Shown: positions 55,969-64,000 of the stretch, piece after piece
Position numbering within the stretch: the stretch's first letter is position 1
Layout: each line of letters opens with the position of its first letter
Assembly (NCBI GenBank): GCA_937873495.1
Contig: CALMXZ010000002.1
Location: forward strand, 62,001-126,000
Origin: an uncultured Trueperaceae bacterium
GTDB lineage: Bacteria; Deinococcota; Deinococci; Deinococcales; Trueperaceae
Direction of reading: 5' to 3'
DNA: 64,000 nt
Position numbers and translations under genes: made by a program
Notes under the pieces: generated by a model
What the model saw: only the letters and a program-made list of their open reading frames with translations
Told to the model about the DNA's origin: nothing
Database searches by the model: none

Positions 55969-57462
55969 GTGACCACCTCTTCGCTCGTCCTCGCCCTTGA
56001 CCAGGGAACGACGAGCTCGCGGGCCATCCTGTTCGACGCCGACGGACAGGTCCTCGGGTCGGTGCAGAAGGAGTTCGCGCAGAGCTACCCCCGGCCGGGC
56101 TGGGTCGAACACGACCCGCTCGACCTCTGGTCCAGCCAGGTCGGAGTCGCTGGTGAAGCGCTGACACGCGCCGGGGTCCCCGCCGCGCGGTTGGCCGCGG
56201 TCGCCATCACCAACCAGCGGGAGACGACCGTCGTCTACGAGCGCTCGACCCTACGGCCGATCGCCAACGCCGTCGTATGGCAGGACCGGCGCACCGCGGC
56301 CGAGGTCGAGCGGCTGCGCGCCGCCGGCGCCGAGGAGCTCGTCCGCGCCAAGACGGGGTTGCTCCTCGACCCGTACTTCTCCGCCACGAAGATCGCGTGG
56401 CTCCTCGACAGCGTGCCGGGGGCGCGAGCGCGTGCCGAAGCGGGCGAGCTGGCGTTCGGCACCGTCGACACCTGGCTGAGCGCGAAGCTGACGGGCGGAA
56501 GCGAGCACGTGACCGACGTCAGTAACGCATCGAGGACCCAGCTCTTCGACATCCACCGCGCCGACTGGGACGACGAGCTGCTCGAGCTCTTCCGGGTGCC
56601 GCGCGCGCTCCTGCCCCGGGTGGCGCCGACGAGCGGCGTCGTCGCCGAGATCACCGAGGGGCCGCTGGCCGGGGCGCCGATCGCCGCCCTCGTGGGGGAC
56701 CAGCAGGCGGCCACGTTCGGGCAGGCCTGCTTCGCGCCTGGTCAGGCCAAGGCCACCTACGGCACCGGTGCCTTCCTTGTCCTCAACACCGGCGTCGACG
56801 CGAAGGCGTCGCGCAGCCGTCTGCTCACGACCGTCGCCTGGTCCGAGGGCGGCCGGCTCGAGTACGCGCTCGAGGGCAGCATCTTCATGGCCGGCGCCGT
56901 CGTGCAGTGGCTGCGCGACGGACTTGGGCTCATCCGCGAGGCGAGCGACGTCGGCAAGCTGGCCGCCGGCGTGCCCGACTCGGGGGGCGTCATGTTCGTA
57001 CCGGCCATGACGGGCCTCGGCGCACCGTACTGGGACTCCGGCGCCAGGGGCACCATCGTCGGACTCACCCGGGGCTCCACCGCCGCGCACGTGGCGCGCG
57101 CCGCCCTCGAAGGGATCGCATTGCAGGTGGCCGACGTCGTCGACGCGATGCAGGCTGACGCCGGCCAGGTAGGCGAGCTGCGCGTGGACGGCGGCGCCTC
57201 CCGCTCCGACGAGCTGATGCAGCTCCAGGCCGATGTCCTCGGCGTCGAAGTTGTGCGCGCCTCGCAGAGCGAGACCACGGCCCTCGGCGCCGCGCACCTG
57301 GCCGGCCTGGCCGTCGGCGTCTGGCCGGACCGCGACGCGCTTGCCGCGCAGTGGCGAGCCGGCCGCCGGTTCTCGCCTCGGCTGGACGAGGGACACCGGA
57401 CCGCCCTCAAGGAGCGCTGGGCGGCGGCGGTGGAGCGCTCGAAGGGGTGGGCGGACGGTTGA
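55969..57462 (+). CDS. glpK: glycerol kinase
   Basis: The 497-residue FGGY kinase phosphorylates glycerol to glycerol-3-phosphate with ATP. Landmarks: [16 protein letters not shown] (phosphate loop), [79 protein letters not shown] and the ADP-binding [45 protein letters not shown] start 4 bases after the preceding stop, without a clear Shine-Dalgarno, so coupling is likely. No glpF or glpD nearby. Confidence 0.96.
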   Translation: MTTSSLVLALDQGTTSSRAILFDADGQVLGSVQKEFAQSYPRPGWVEHDPLDLWSSQVGVAGEALTRAGVPAARLAAVAITNQRETTVVYERSTLRPIANAVVWQDRRTAAEVERLRAAGAEELVRAKTGLLLDPYFSATKIAWLLDSVPGARARAEAGELAFGTVDTWLSAKLTGGSEHVTDVSNASRTQLFDIHRADWDDELLELFRVPRALLPRVAPTSGVVAEITEGPLAGAPIAALVGDQQAATFGQACFAPGQAKATYGTGAFLVLNTGVDAKASRSRLLTTVAWSEGGRLEYALEGSIFMAGAVVQWLRDGLGLIREASDVGKLAAGVPDSGGVMFVPAMTGLGAPYWDSGARGTIVGLTRGSTAAHVARAALEGIALQVADVVDAMQADAGQVGELRVDGGASRSDELMQLQADVLGVEVVRASQSETTALGAAHLAGLAVGVWPDRDALAAQWRAGRRFSPRLDEGHRTALKERWAAAVERSKGWADG

Positions 57463-57516
57463 CGCCTCGGTAGGCGATACTGGGTCGAGCGTGTGTCCGA
57501 CACGCGGCCAGGCCGT

Positions 57517-57603
57517 GCCGGAATGGCGGAACCGGTAGACGCAGCAGACTTAAAATCTGCCGCCCCCACGGGCATGCGGGTTCGAGCCCCGCTTCCGGCA
57601 CCA
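57517..57603 (+). tRNA. tRNA-Leu (anticodon TAA)
   Basis: An 87-base class II tRNA: acceptor GCCGGAA/TTCCGGC, anticodon stem GCAGA/TCTGC with loop CTTAAAA giving TAA, a long variable arm (CGCCCCCACGGGCAT), T-arm GCGGG-TTCGAGC-CCCGC, discriminator A and encoded CCA at 57601-57603. Confidence 0.96.
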
Positions 57604-57803
57604 GATAACAGCGTCCAGCACGCGATGACGACGAGGCCTTCGATTCGGTCCGAAACCACCCTCCCCTTCCTAGGGCAGGTTGGGGCAGAACGTAGCGAAA
57701 CCGGCCCTCGACCTCGCTGGACACAGGGTGCGCCGCGGGCGCGCCTCACCCAGTCCCGCGCATAAGAGCCGCGTAAGAGCGAGCGCGGTACACCAGGGGC
57801 GTC

Positions 57804-58061
57804 GTGCCCTCCGCCAACCCCCACACCGACGAACCGGAACCCGTGCCGGCGCCCCTCTGCCCCAGTTGCGGCAGCCCGGTAGTGCACATCGACACATCCG
57901 TCGAGGTCAAGTACCTCGTGCAGTACGCGTTGATGGTGCGAGACCTCGAGGTGCTCTCGGAGCAGCTCGGCGATGCCGGCTGGGACGATCACACGCCCGC
58001 GGCCTGCGACGCCTGTGGTTGGCGCGGCGAGGTCGGGGCGCTCAAGCACCCGAAGCGCTGA
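57804..58061 (+). CDS. small zinc-ribbon protein
   Basis: The 85-residue protein has two zinc knuckles, CPSCGSP at residue 19 and CDACGW near 68, separated by a helical middle (VEVKYLVQYALMVRDLEVLSEQLGDAGWDD). It probably folds as one zinc ribbon and binds nucleic acid or protein; no partner is evident. GTG start with AGGGG upstream. It lies alone between two tRNA genes. Confidence 0.7.
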   Translation: MPSANPHTDEPEPVPAPLCPSCGSPVVHIDTSVEVKYLVQYALMVRDLEVLSEQLGDAGWDDHTPAACDACGWRGEVGALKHPKR

Positions 58062-58112
58062 ACGCCGTGCGGCGAGACGAGCGGCCGGACTGGCGCGAGG
58101 GTGGCTACCCGG

Positions 58113-58118
58113 TATAAT
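58113..58118 (+). promoter_or_regulatory. consensus -10 (TATAAT) of tRNA-Met
   Basis: A perfect TATAAT lies 58 bases before the tRNA. The -35 region (GACTGG near 58089) is a weak match. It is the only consensus -10 noticed in the window. Confidence 0.6.
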
Positions 58119-58175
58119 CTATGCGTCCGCCGGCGAGGCGCCTGCCATGGCGCTCGGCGGTCGGGTAGGTAGCGA

Positions 58176-58252
58176 GGCGATGTAGCTCAGCCGGTGAGAG
58201 CGCACGACTCATAATCGTGAGGTCGACGGTTCGATCCCGTCCATCGCTACCA
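58176..58252 (+). tRNA. tRNA-Met (anticodon CAT)
   Basis: Acceptor GGCGATG/CATCGCT (first pair G-U), D-arm GCTCAGCCGGTGAGAGC, anticodon stem CACGA/TCGTG with loop CTCATAA giving CAT, T-arm GACGG-TTCGATC-CCGTC, discriminator A and encoded CCA at 58250-58252. Elongator Met is favoured; a lysidine-modified Ile2 tRNA with the same anticodon cannot be excluded. The acceptor pairs normally, so it is not an obvious initiator. Confidence 0.9.
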
Positions 58253-58259
58253 CGTGCAG

Positions 58260-58294
58260 GACGCGGCTTCTCGCGAGGCCGCGTCTTTCTCTTT
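58260..58294 (+). terminator. rho-independent terminator after tRNA-Met
   Basis: GACGCGGC at 58260-58267 pairs with GCCGCGTC at 58278-58285, followed by TTTCTCTTT. Just downstream, GAGTAACCAA occurs twice 12 bases apart (58300-58321). Confidence 0.75.
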
Positions 58295-58414
58295 GCCGCG
58301 AGTAACCAACGGAGTAACCAATCACCGCTGCGCTAGGGCGGTCCCGCAGTCGGCTTCCTATGACGGCACGACCAGCTTGCTCGGCCTCCAGCCCGCGCGA
58401 CACCTCGCCCCCTA

Positions 58415-58475
58415 TTGACGCCTCCCCGGTCTCGTGCTACCTTGCTGAAAAGGTTTTCAGATAACGTTTTCACGG
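58415..58475 (+). promoter_or_regulatory. lacI-family gene promoter with two operator-like palindromes
   Basis: TTGACG (58415-58420), 17 bases, TACCTT (58438-58443) form a strong promoter. Directly downstream are CTGAAAAGGTTTTCAG at 58445-58460 (7-bp arms, 2-base centre) and an imperfect AGATAACGTTTTCA around 58459-58472, both LacI-family operator-like. Binding at +1 to +30 would block transcription, so autoregulation is expected. Confidence 0.75.
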
Positions 58476-58485
58476 AAGGGCTCAG

Positions 58486-59484
58486 ATGGCCACCATCCGC
58501 GAGGTCTCCCGGCTAGCCGGGGTATCGAACGCCACCGTATCCCGGGTCTTGAACGGCACCGTCCCCGTTTCTCCCGAGGTCACGGAGCGCGTCCTCGCGG
58601 CCGTCGAGCAGCTCGGCTACCGCCCCAACGCCTTCGCCCGCGGGCTCGTCACCAACCGGTCCGGCGGTCTGGGCGTGTGCGTCAACGACGTCGCCAGCCC
58701 CTACTTCGGCCTGCTCATCCGCGGGGTCGAGGCGGAGGCGGAGGCCGCCGGCATGCACCTGCTCGTCTCCAGCGGCCACGCCCTTGCCGAGCAGGAGCGC
58801 GCCGGCCTCGAGTTCCTCGCCGATCGCCGGTCCGACGCCCTGGTGGCCCACATCGAGGCACTGCCGGACGAAGCGTTGATCGAGTACCTCGCCCGCCCGA
58901 CCCCGCTCATCCTCGTCGGGCGCAAGCTCGTCGGGCACGAGGAGCGCTGCGTGTACCTCGACAACGAGGTGGGCGGCGTCCTCGCCACCGAGCACCTCCT
59001 CGAGCACGGTCACACGCGCATCGCCCACATCACAGGCCCCGAACGCTTCCCGGACAGCCGCGCCAGGCGCCGCGGCTTCGAGCGCGCTCTGCGCGCCGCC
59101 GGCCTCGTGCCCGACCCGCGCCTCATCATCGAGGCCGACTTCGAGGAAGAAGGCGGCTACCGCGCCATGCGCCAGCTGCTCGAAGTCGATGCCGGCGTCA
59201 CGGCCGTCTTCGCCGGGAACGACCAGATGGCCGCCGGGGCCTTCGCGGCCTTGCGCGAGGCCGGCCTCAGCATCCCGGACGACGTCTCGATCGTCGGCTA
59301 CGACGACGTTCTGCTCGCGCGCTACCTCTACCCGACTCTCACCACCATCCGCCAGCCACTCGAGGAGATGGGTCGCGCCGCGACCCGCGCGGCGCTGGCA
59401 CTACTGGCGAACGAACGAACGGAGGTGAGGAACCGTTTCGAACCGCAGCTCGTGAACCGGCAGTCGGTGGCACGACTGCGGTGA
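58486..59484 (+). CDS. LacI-family transcriptional regulator
   Basis: The 332-residue repressor begins with the LacI helix-turn-helix and hinge: MATIREVSRLAGVSNATVSRVLNGTVPVSPEVTERVLAAVEQLGYRPNAFARGL. The periplasmic-binding-type effector domain follows, with GVCVNDVASPYFGLLIRGVEAEAEAAGMHLLVSS, VFAGNDQMAAGAFAALREAGLSIPDDVSIVGYDDV and YLYPTLTTIRQPLEEMG. It likely represses itself and the downstream sugar uptake genes in the absence of a sugar inducer. GGAAGGG precedes the ATG. The binding-protein gene starts 60 bases later, so the genes may be co-transcribed. Confidence 0.94.
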   Translation: MATIREVSRLAGVSNATVSRVLNGTVPVSPEVTERVLAAVEQLGYRPNAFARGLVTNRSGGLGVCVNDVASPYFGLLIRGVEAEAEAAGMHLLVSSGHALAEQERAGLEFLADRRSDALVAHIEALPDEALIEYLARPTPLILVGRKLVGHEERCVYLDNEVGGVLATEHLLEHGHTRIAHITGPERFPDSRARRRGFERALRAAGLVPDPRLIIEADFEEEGGYRAMRQLLEVDAGVTAVFAGNDQMAAGAFAALREAGLSIPDDVSIVGYDDVLLARYLYPTLTTIRQPLEEMGRAATRAALALLANERTEVRNRFEPQLVNRQSVARLR

Positions 59485-59544
59485 CCCAGGCGCAAGAGCC
59501 GGCGCCGGCCACAGGCCGCGCCGGTCGTGGAAAGGAAGGCGAGA

Positions 59545-60804
59545 ATGCACGCTAAGGCAAGACAGTTCCTGTTGGTCGCAGCCCTGCTGCTCCTCCCCGG
59601 CGCGTTCGCGCAGACTCAGATCTCGATCGGGCTGTTCCCGGACCTCGACTCCCACGTCAACGCCGTCTTGGAGCAGTTCCAGGCCGAGAACCCCGACATC
59701 AAGGTCGAGGTGCGCGTCCTCCAGCACGGCGACCACCACACGGCCCTCGTCACCAACCTGGCGACCGGCTCAGGCGCCGCCGACGTGGTCGCCATCGACG
59801 TAGGCTTCATCGCCCGCTTCGTGGCGGACGGCGGGCTCGTCGATCTCAACGCCGCCCCGTACAACGCCTCGCAGTACCAGGACCTCTTCGCGGAGTACGC
59901 CTGGCTGCAGTCGAGCACCACCGACGGCCGGCTCATCGCCATGCCGACCGACCTCGGTCCGGGTGTCATGTTCTACCGCCGCGACCGCTTCGAGCAGGTC
60001 GGGGCGAACATCGACGACGTCATCGCGGACTGGAACTCCTACGTTGAGTTCGGCCGCCAAGTGACGCGCGACACCGACGGTGACGGCAAGGTCGACGTCT
60101 TCCTCATCGCCGACGCCTCCGACGTGGCGCGCGCCATCATGCGCTCCAACATCGCCGCCGGCGACGGCGTCTTCTTCGATGCCGCCGGCAACGCCCTCGT
60201 GGAGTCCGACCGCTTCAAGGAGGCCTTCCGGATCGCCAAGGAGATCCGCGACGCCGGCCTCGACGCCCGCATCGGCTCATGGACGAACGAGTGGTACGAG
60301 GCCTTCAAGCGCGGCACCGTCGCCACCCAGCTCTCCGGCGCCTGGCTACTCGGCCACCTCCAGAACTGGATGGCGCCGGAGACGGCCGGCATGTGGGGCG
60401 CCTCCGACCTGCCGAACGGTATCTACGGTTCGTGGGGCGGCTCGTTCTACGGCATCCCCGAGCAGTCCCAGAACAAGGAAGCGGCCTGGAAGCTCGTGCA
60501 GTTCCTGACCACGAGGCCCGACATCCAGCTCGCCGCCTTCGAGCGCATCGGCGCCTTCCCGGCCGTGACCAGCACCTACGGCGACGCCCTGTTCGACGAG
60601 GAGATCCCCTTCCTCGCCGGCCAGAAGGCCAGGCAGCTCTTCGCACGCGTCGCTCAGAACATCGAGGGCCGCGCGACGAACCCTGGTGACCAGATCGCCG
60701 AGGAGATCGTGAACTCCGCCCTCTCGCAGGTCCTCGACGAGGGTAGGAGCATCGACGAGGCGCTCGCCGAAGCCCAGCGGCTCATCAGCCGTCGCGCCAG
60801 GTAG
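59545..60804 (+). CDS. sugar ABC transporter solute-binding protein (family 1)
   Basis: The 419-residue protein has a signal peptide (KARQFLLVAALLLLPGAFAQ) and an SBP_bac_1 fold: FPDLDSHVNAVLEQFQAENPDIKVEV, IAMPTDLGPGVMFYRRDRFEQVG, VATQLSGAWLLGHLQNW, GGSFYGIPEQSQNKEAAWKLVQFL. It probably binds a di- or oligosaccharide released by the glycoside hydrolase at the end of the operon. GGAAGG precedes the start. A hairpin follows before the permease genes. Confidence 0.93.
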   Translation: MHAKARQFLLVAALLLLPGAFAQTQISIGLFPDLDSHVNAVLEQFQAENPDIKVEVRVLQHGDHHTALVTNLATGSGAADVVAIDVGFIARFVADGGLVDLNAAPYNASQYQDLFAEYAWLQSSTTDGRLIAMPTDLGPGVMFYRRDRFEQVGANIDDVIADWNSYVEFGRQVTRDTDGDGKVDVFLIADASDVARAIMRSNIAAGDGVFFDAAGNALVESDRFKEAFRIAKEIRDAGLDARIGSWTNEWYEAFKRGTVATQLSGAWLLGHLQNWMAPETAGMWGASDLPNGIYGSWGGSFYGIPEQSQNKEAAWKLVQFLTTRPDIQLAAFERIGAFPAVTSTYGDALFDEEIPFLAGQKARQLFARVAQNIEGRATNPGDQIAEEIVNSALSQVLDEGRSIDEALAEAQRLISRRAR

Positions 60805-60821
60805 AGCCTCCACCCGACCTT

Positions 60822-60863
60822 CCGCGCGTCCGTCCCTACCCGTGAGGGCGGCCGGACGCGCGG
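60822..60863 (+). terminator. intercistronic stem-loop after the sugar-binding protein gene
   Basis: CCGCGCGTCCG at 60822-60832 pairs perfectly with CGGACGCGCGG at 60853-60863; the 20-base loop contains a nested CCCT/AGGG. No T-run follows. The position mirrors the hairpins at 3972-4021 and 52489-52516. Confidence 0.6.
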
Positions 60864-60880
60864 GGGCCGGGGCGCCTGCC

Positions 60881-61879
60881 ATGACCACAGGACCCAGGAC
60901 CACTACCGGAGGACCGCCGCCCGCGCGAACGTTCCGTTGGCACCGCTGGCAGCGCCGTTGGGCCCCCTACCTCTTCGTCAGCCCCTTCTTCATCCTCTTC
61001 GCCGTCTTCGGGCTGTTCCCCACCCTCTTCTCCATCTATCTGTCCTTCCAGGCCTGGAACCCCGTGCAAGGCCTCGGGTCCATGAAGTGGGTCGGGCTCG
61101 AGAACTACCAGTTCCTCCTGACGGACCCGTGGTTCTGGAAGTCGCTGCGCAACACCATCTGGATCGCCTTGGCGTCGGGCATACCGCAGCACGTGATAGC
61201 CATCCCCCTCGCGTTCGTCCTGGTGAGCGGCGTGCGCGGTGCGCTGCGGCACCCCCTGACGGCCGCCTATTTCCTGCCGTACATAACTTCGACGGTGGCC
61301 GTCGCCATCGTCTTCAACACGATCTTCGGGACGCAGTTCGGCCTCCTCAACTGGACCATCGACGGCCTCGCCTCGTGGCCCGTTACCGCCTGGCTGTTCT
61401 CGGGCATCAAGGAGTCGCTGCCCATCAACTGGCTCGGCCGCGCGCCGTACATCAAGCCGGCCATCAGCATCCTGGTGGCCTGGAAGTACTTCGGCTTCAA
61501 CGTGGTGCTGTACAGCGCCGGGCTGGCCACCATCCCCCGCGAGTACCACGAGGCCGCGATGGTGGACGGCGCCAGCCCGTTGCAGCGCTTCTGGCACATC
61601 ACGCTGCCGCTGCTAAGGCCCATGATGTTCTTCGCGATAACCCTGACCATCATCGGCAACCTGCAGCTCTTCGACGAGCCGTTCATCCTCACGAACCGCA
61701 CGGGCGGCCCCAGCGAGTCCGGCCTCACGCTGGCGATGTACCTCTACCGCACCGGCTTCGAGTGGCTCGACATGGGCACGGCGGCGGCCATGGCGTGGGT
61801 CCTCTTCCTGGTCATCGGGACGGCCACCATCGTCCACTTCTTGCTCTCGGGCCGCAGGGGCCTGGAACGGAGGGAGTAG
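60881..61879 (+). CDS. sugar ABC transporter permease (MalF/UgpA type)
   Basis: The 332-residue permease has six helices; SPFFILFAVFGLFPTLFSIYLSFQAWNP is the typical first helix and loop. The EAA loop is REYHEAAMVDGASPLQRFWHITLPLLRP, followed by LTIIGNLQLFDEPFILTNRTGGP. A stretch of about 35 residues between helices 3 and 4 (DGLASWPVTAWLFSGIKESL) is longer than usual. The ATG at 60881 is preferred; an upstream GTG at 60842 lies inside the hairpin. Confidence 0.92.
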   Translation: MTTGPRTTTGGPPPARTFRWHRWQRRWAPYLFVSPFFILFAVFGLFPTLFSIYLSFQAWNPVQGLGSMKWVGLENYQFLLTDPWFWKSLRNTIWIALASGIPQHVIAIPLAFVLVSGVRGALRHPLTAAYFLPYITSTVAVAIVFNTIFGTQFGLLNWTIDGLASWPVTAWLFSGIKESLPINWLGRAPYIKPAISILVAWKYFGFNVVLYSAGLATIPREYHEAAMVDGASPLQRFWHITLPLLRPMMFFAITLTIIGNLQLFDEPFILTNRTGGPSESGLTLAMYLYRTGFEWLDMGTAAAMAWVLFLVIGTATIVHFLLSGRRGLERRE

Positions 61880-62734
61880 GTGGGCACGCCACGCTCGGCC
61901 ACCACCAAGGCGTTGCCGCGCGCCGGGCGCATCCTCGCGCTCGTCGTGCTCGCCGCGCTCGCGGTCCTCACCGTCTTCCCGTTCTACTGGATGTTCGTGC
62001 TCGCCACGCACACGCGTGAGACGATCTTCACGGCGCCGCCGCCGCTGCTCTTCGGCGACGCGCTCCAGCGCAACTACGAGGGGCTCGTCGCCACCCTCCC
62101 CTTCTGGCGCAACATGTGGAACAGCGTCTACGTGGCGGGCATGGCGACCGTCACGACCCTGTTCTTCTGCTCCCTGGCCGGCTTCGCCTTCGCCCTCTAC
62201 GAGTTCAGGGGCCGCAACCTGCTCTTCGGCTTCCTCGTGGCTTCGCTGACGTTCCCCCAGCTCCTGAACATCATCCCGTACTACCTCATCATCGACTTCA
62301 TCGGCTGGCTCGACACCCCGCGCGCCCTCTGGTTCCCCGGCATGGCGAGCGCCTTCGGCATCTTCCTGATGCGCCAGTACATCGCCTCGGCCATCAACCG
62401 CGACTTGCTCGACGCCGCGAGGATCGACGGCGCCACGGAGTTCCGTATCTACTGGAGCGTCGCGCTTCCCCTCATACGGCCGGCGCTCGCCACGCTCGCC
62501 CTCCTCACGTTCATCGGCCAGTGGAACAACTTCCTCGGCCCGCTCGTCATCCTGCGCAGCCGCGCGACCTTCACGCTGCCGCTCGCCCTACGCTCGCTGC
62601 AAGGGCTGGTCAACACGGACTGGGGCGTCGTCATCCTCGGCACGGCCCTGGCGGTCGTGCCGCTCCTGGTGCTCTTCTTCTTCGCCTCGCGTCAGGTGAT
62701 CGAGGGGCTGACGGCCGGGGCTGTCAAAGGCTGA
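61880..62734 (+). CDS. sugar ABC transporter permease (MalG/UgpE type)
   Basis: The 284-residue permease has six helices with FPFYWMFVLATHT after helix 1, PYYLIIDFIGWLDTPRALWFPGMASAFGIFLMRQYI, the EAA loop RDLLDAARIDGATEFRIYWSVALPLIRPALA, and the MalG-type ending QVIEGLTAGAVKG. GTG start immediately after the previous stop, with GGAGGGAG upstream. It overlaps the following glycosidase by one base (TGATG). Confidence 0.94.
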   Translation: MGTPRSATTKALPRAGRILALVVLAALAVLTVFPFYWMFVLATHTRETIFTAPPPLLFGDALQRNYEGLVATLPFWRNMWNSVYVAGMATVTTLFFCSLAGFAFALYEFRGRNLLFGFLVASLTFPQLLNIIPYYLIIDFIGWLDTPRALWFPGMASAFGIFLMRQYIASAINRDLLDAARIDGATEFRIYWSVALPLIRPALATLALLTFIGQWNNFLGPLVILRSRATFTLPLALRSLQGLVNTDWGVVILGTALAVVPLLVLFFFASRQVIEGLTAGAVKG

Positions 62735-64000
62735 TGGCCGGCGCCGGAGCGGGCGTTACCCGTGCGGGGCGCGGCGCCAAGCGTCGCCGTGGGGCTGCTC
62801 GCCTCGTGGCCGCTCTGGGCGCGGCGGCTTTCCTCGTCCCTGGCGCCCACGCCCAGGCCACGGTGTGGGTCGGCGCAGGCACGGGCCTGCGCATCGCGGA
62901 GCAGGCGCTGAGCGGCTTCAACTACGGCAACTCCATGCGCGTGGTGGGGTGGGAGGAGCGGTTCGCGGCCCTAGGCGTCACGTCGTTGCGCTTCCCGCCC
63001 GGCAACGTAGCCGACGAGCAGCCGCTCAACGACGCGGCCGTCGCCGCGCTCGGGGTGAACTGGGAGCTGCTCGGCAGGCCCGAGGTCACGTTCGTCGCCA
63101 ACCTCTTCACCGGCAGCCCGGGCGAGACCGCCGCGTCGGCGCGCCTCCTCACGGCGGCCGGCATCGACGTCACGCTCTGGGAGATCGGCAACGAGCCCGA
63201 CCTCTACGCCGCCAACAGGCTCGACCCGTCGTGGACGCCCGAGCGCTACTGCGCCGCCTTCCGCGAGCACGGCGCCGCGCTGCGGGAGGTCATGCCGGGG
63301 GCGCGCCTGGCCGGCCCCGGCGTGTCGGGCGCGCGGCCGGGCGGCATGGTCTACCTGGCTGAGGTCCTGCGCCTATGCGGTGACGTCATCGACGTCCTCA
63401 CCTTCCACGTCTACCCGACTGACGGCACCTGGAGCGACGCCGCCGCGTTGGCCACCGCCGACCTCGTCACGGGCGAACTCGAACGCGTGGCGGCTTGGCT
63501 CGCCGACCGGGACGCCAACCCGCTCGGCTATGAGCGCCACATCGAGGTAGGTGTCACCGAGTTCGGGCTGTCGTGGCGCACGAACAACTTCCATCATCTG
63601 GAGGACATGACCGCCGCCCTGTGGCTGGCCGACACGCTCGGCCGCATGGCGACCGGCGGAGTGGCGATCGGCCACTACTTCGCCCTGCAGGCGATGGGCG
63701 GTCACGGCCTGATCGATTCGAGCGGTTGGGTGCGGCCGACCTACCACGTCTACGCCCTCCTGGCCGGCTTCCGCGGTGAGGTGCTCGAGACGGCGGTCGC
63801 GGGCGCCCCCGGCCTCACCGCCTACGCGGCCACGGAGGACGGCGGCATGAGCGTCCTCGTCGTGAACCTGTCGGGGGACGCCATCACCGTCGCGCTCGAG
63901 CTACCGGCGGGCGCGCCGAACGAGTTCGAGGCGCGCATGTTGAACGACACCACCTTCGATCGGTTCGACGGGCCGAGCGCGGGCGCCTACGCCGCCGGCA
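62734..64000 (+). CDS. secreted clan-A glycoside hydrolase (partial, 3' end beyond window)
   Basis: At least 422 residues are visible. A signal peptide (AARLVAALGAAAFLVPGAHAQA) is followed by a TIM-barrel hydrolase resembling GH79/GH39/GH51 enzymes: FGYN-like GFNYGNSMRVVGWEERF, LRFPPGNVADEQ, the acid/base motif WEIGNEPDLY (E in NEP), ITFHVYP-like VLTFHVYPTDG and the nucleophile motif VGVTEFGLSW. A C-terminal beta-sandwich begins near VLVVNLSGDAITVALELP. It probably releases sugars outside the membrane for the upstream importer. Coupled to the permease by TGATG. Confidence 0.88.
   Translation, partial: MAGAGAGVTRAGRGAKRRRGAARLVAALGAAAFLVPGAHAQATVWVGAGTGLRIAEQALSGFNYGNSMRVVGWEERFAALGVTSLRFPPGNVADEQPLNDAAVAALGVNWELLGRPEVTFVANLFTGSPGETAASARLLTAAGIDVTLWEIGNEPDLYAANRLDPSWTPERYCAAFREHGAALREVMPGARLAGPGVSGARPGGMVYLAEVLRLCGDVIDVLTFHVYPTDGTWSDAAALATADLVTGELERVAAWLADRDANPLGYERHIEVGVTEFGLSWRTNNFHHLEDMTAALWLADTLGRMATGGVAIGHYFALQAMGGHGLIDSSGWVRPTYHVYALLAGFRGEVLETAVAGAPGLTAYAATEDGGMSVLVVNLSGDAITVALELPAGAPNEFEARMLNDTTFDRFDGPSAGAYAAG

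Noticed and set aside
56757-58049. A 430-residue minus-strand open frame across glpK and tRNA-Leu, containing GARTRMPVGAADFKSAAST
   Set aside because: This is the well-known spurious reading of a tRNA-Leu gene; the rest is antisense to a clear glpK.
58209-58403. A 64-residue minus-strand frame ending MDGIEPSTSRL
   Set aside because: Translation of the reverse strand of tRNA-Met and its flank, a common false gene in databases.

Overview
This is a high-GC (about 70 percent) bacterial chromosome segment with dense gene packing, many 1-4 base start/stop overlaps, one tRNA per anticodon and no rRNA, CRISPR array or complete insertion sequence. Protein style (HspR-DnaJ pair, SMC with an LSVGE signature, NagPA-type secreted proteins, MFS and ABC importers) and frequent leaderless-type promoters (TANNNT 6-7 bases before the start codon) point to Deinococcota, perhaps a Truepera-like lineage. 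That placement is inference; no 16S is present.

Region by region. 1-7895 (minus): an ornithine cyclodeaminase-like enzyme, M19 dipeptidase, family-5 binding protein, DppB/DppC permeases and a CocE-type hydrolase form a peptide or amino-acid scavenging operon, with a divergent one-component regulator at 8038-9360. 9.4-10.0 kb: a mazEF pair whose toxin is broken by a single-base deletion, behind a 13-bp inverted-repeat operator. 10.3-13.2 kb: amidase, SPFH protein and NfeD. 13.2-17.2 kb: an accessory patch with a truncated glyoxalase, an orphan antitoxin-like ORF, a transposase remnant and two lower-GC genes (a putative nuclease-like protein and a nucleoside-deoxyribosyltransferase-like protein with a winged helix). 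This patch ends at a dif-like site next to a tyrosine recombinase (17265-18326). 18.4-21.9 kb (minus): double receiver, HEAT-repeat membrane protein and polysaccharide-type glycosyltransferase. 22.0-27.7 kb (minus): dnaJ-hspR-smc-birA, with a HAIR-like operator upstream. 27.9-31.9 kb (plus): two lipoproteins, yebC, nnrE and an MFS carrier. 32.0-32.4 kb: tRNA-Val and tRNA-Cys.

32.4-38.1 kb: dnaE and two tandem cyclophilins. 38.2-40.2 kb: thrS (minus). 40.5-46.6 kb: a shikimate-dehydrogenase-like protein, a secreted NagPA-domain protein and three tightly coupled envelope genes of unknown function. 46.6-51.0 kb: a lipoprotein, yigZ, cysS and dprA. 51.1-57.5 kb: maltose-type importer malEFG, a small AdoMet-decarboxylase-like ORF and glpK. 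57.5-58.3 kb: tRNA-Leu, a zinc-ribbon gene and tRNA-Met. 58.4-64.0 kb: a LacI-family regulator with its own operators, a sugar ABC importer and a secreted clan-A glycoside hydrolase that runs off the window.

Themes. All three ABC importers carry a strong stem-loop between the binding-protein gene and the first permease, and none has its ATPase in the window. The most unusual items are the dif-like site beside a lone Xer-type recombinase, the adjacent low-GC candidate defence patch, the broken mazF, the HspR operator and the hairpin that buries the dprA start.
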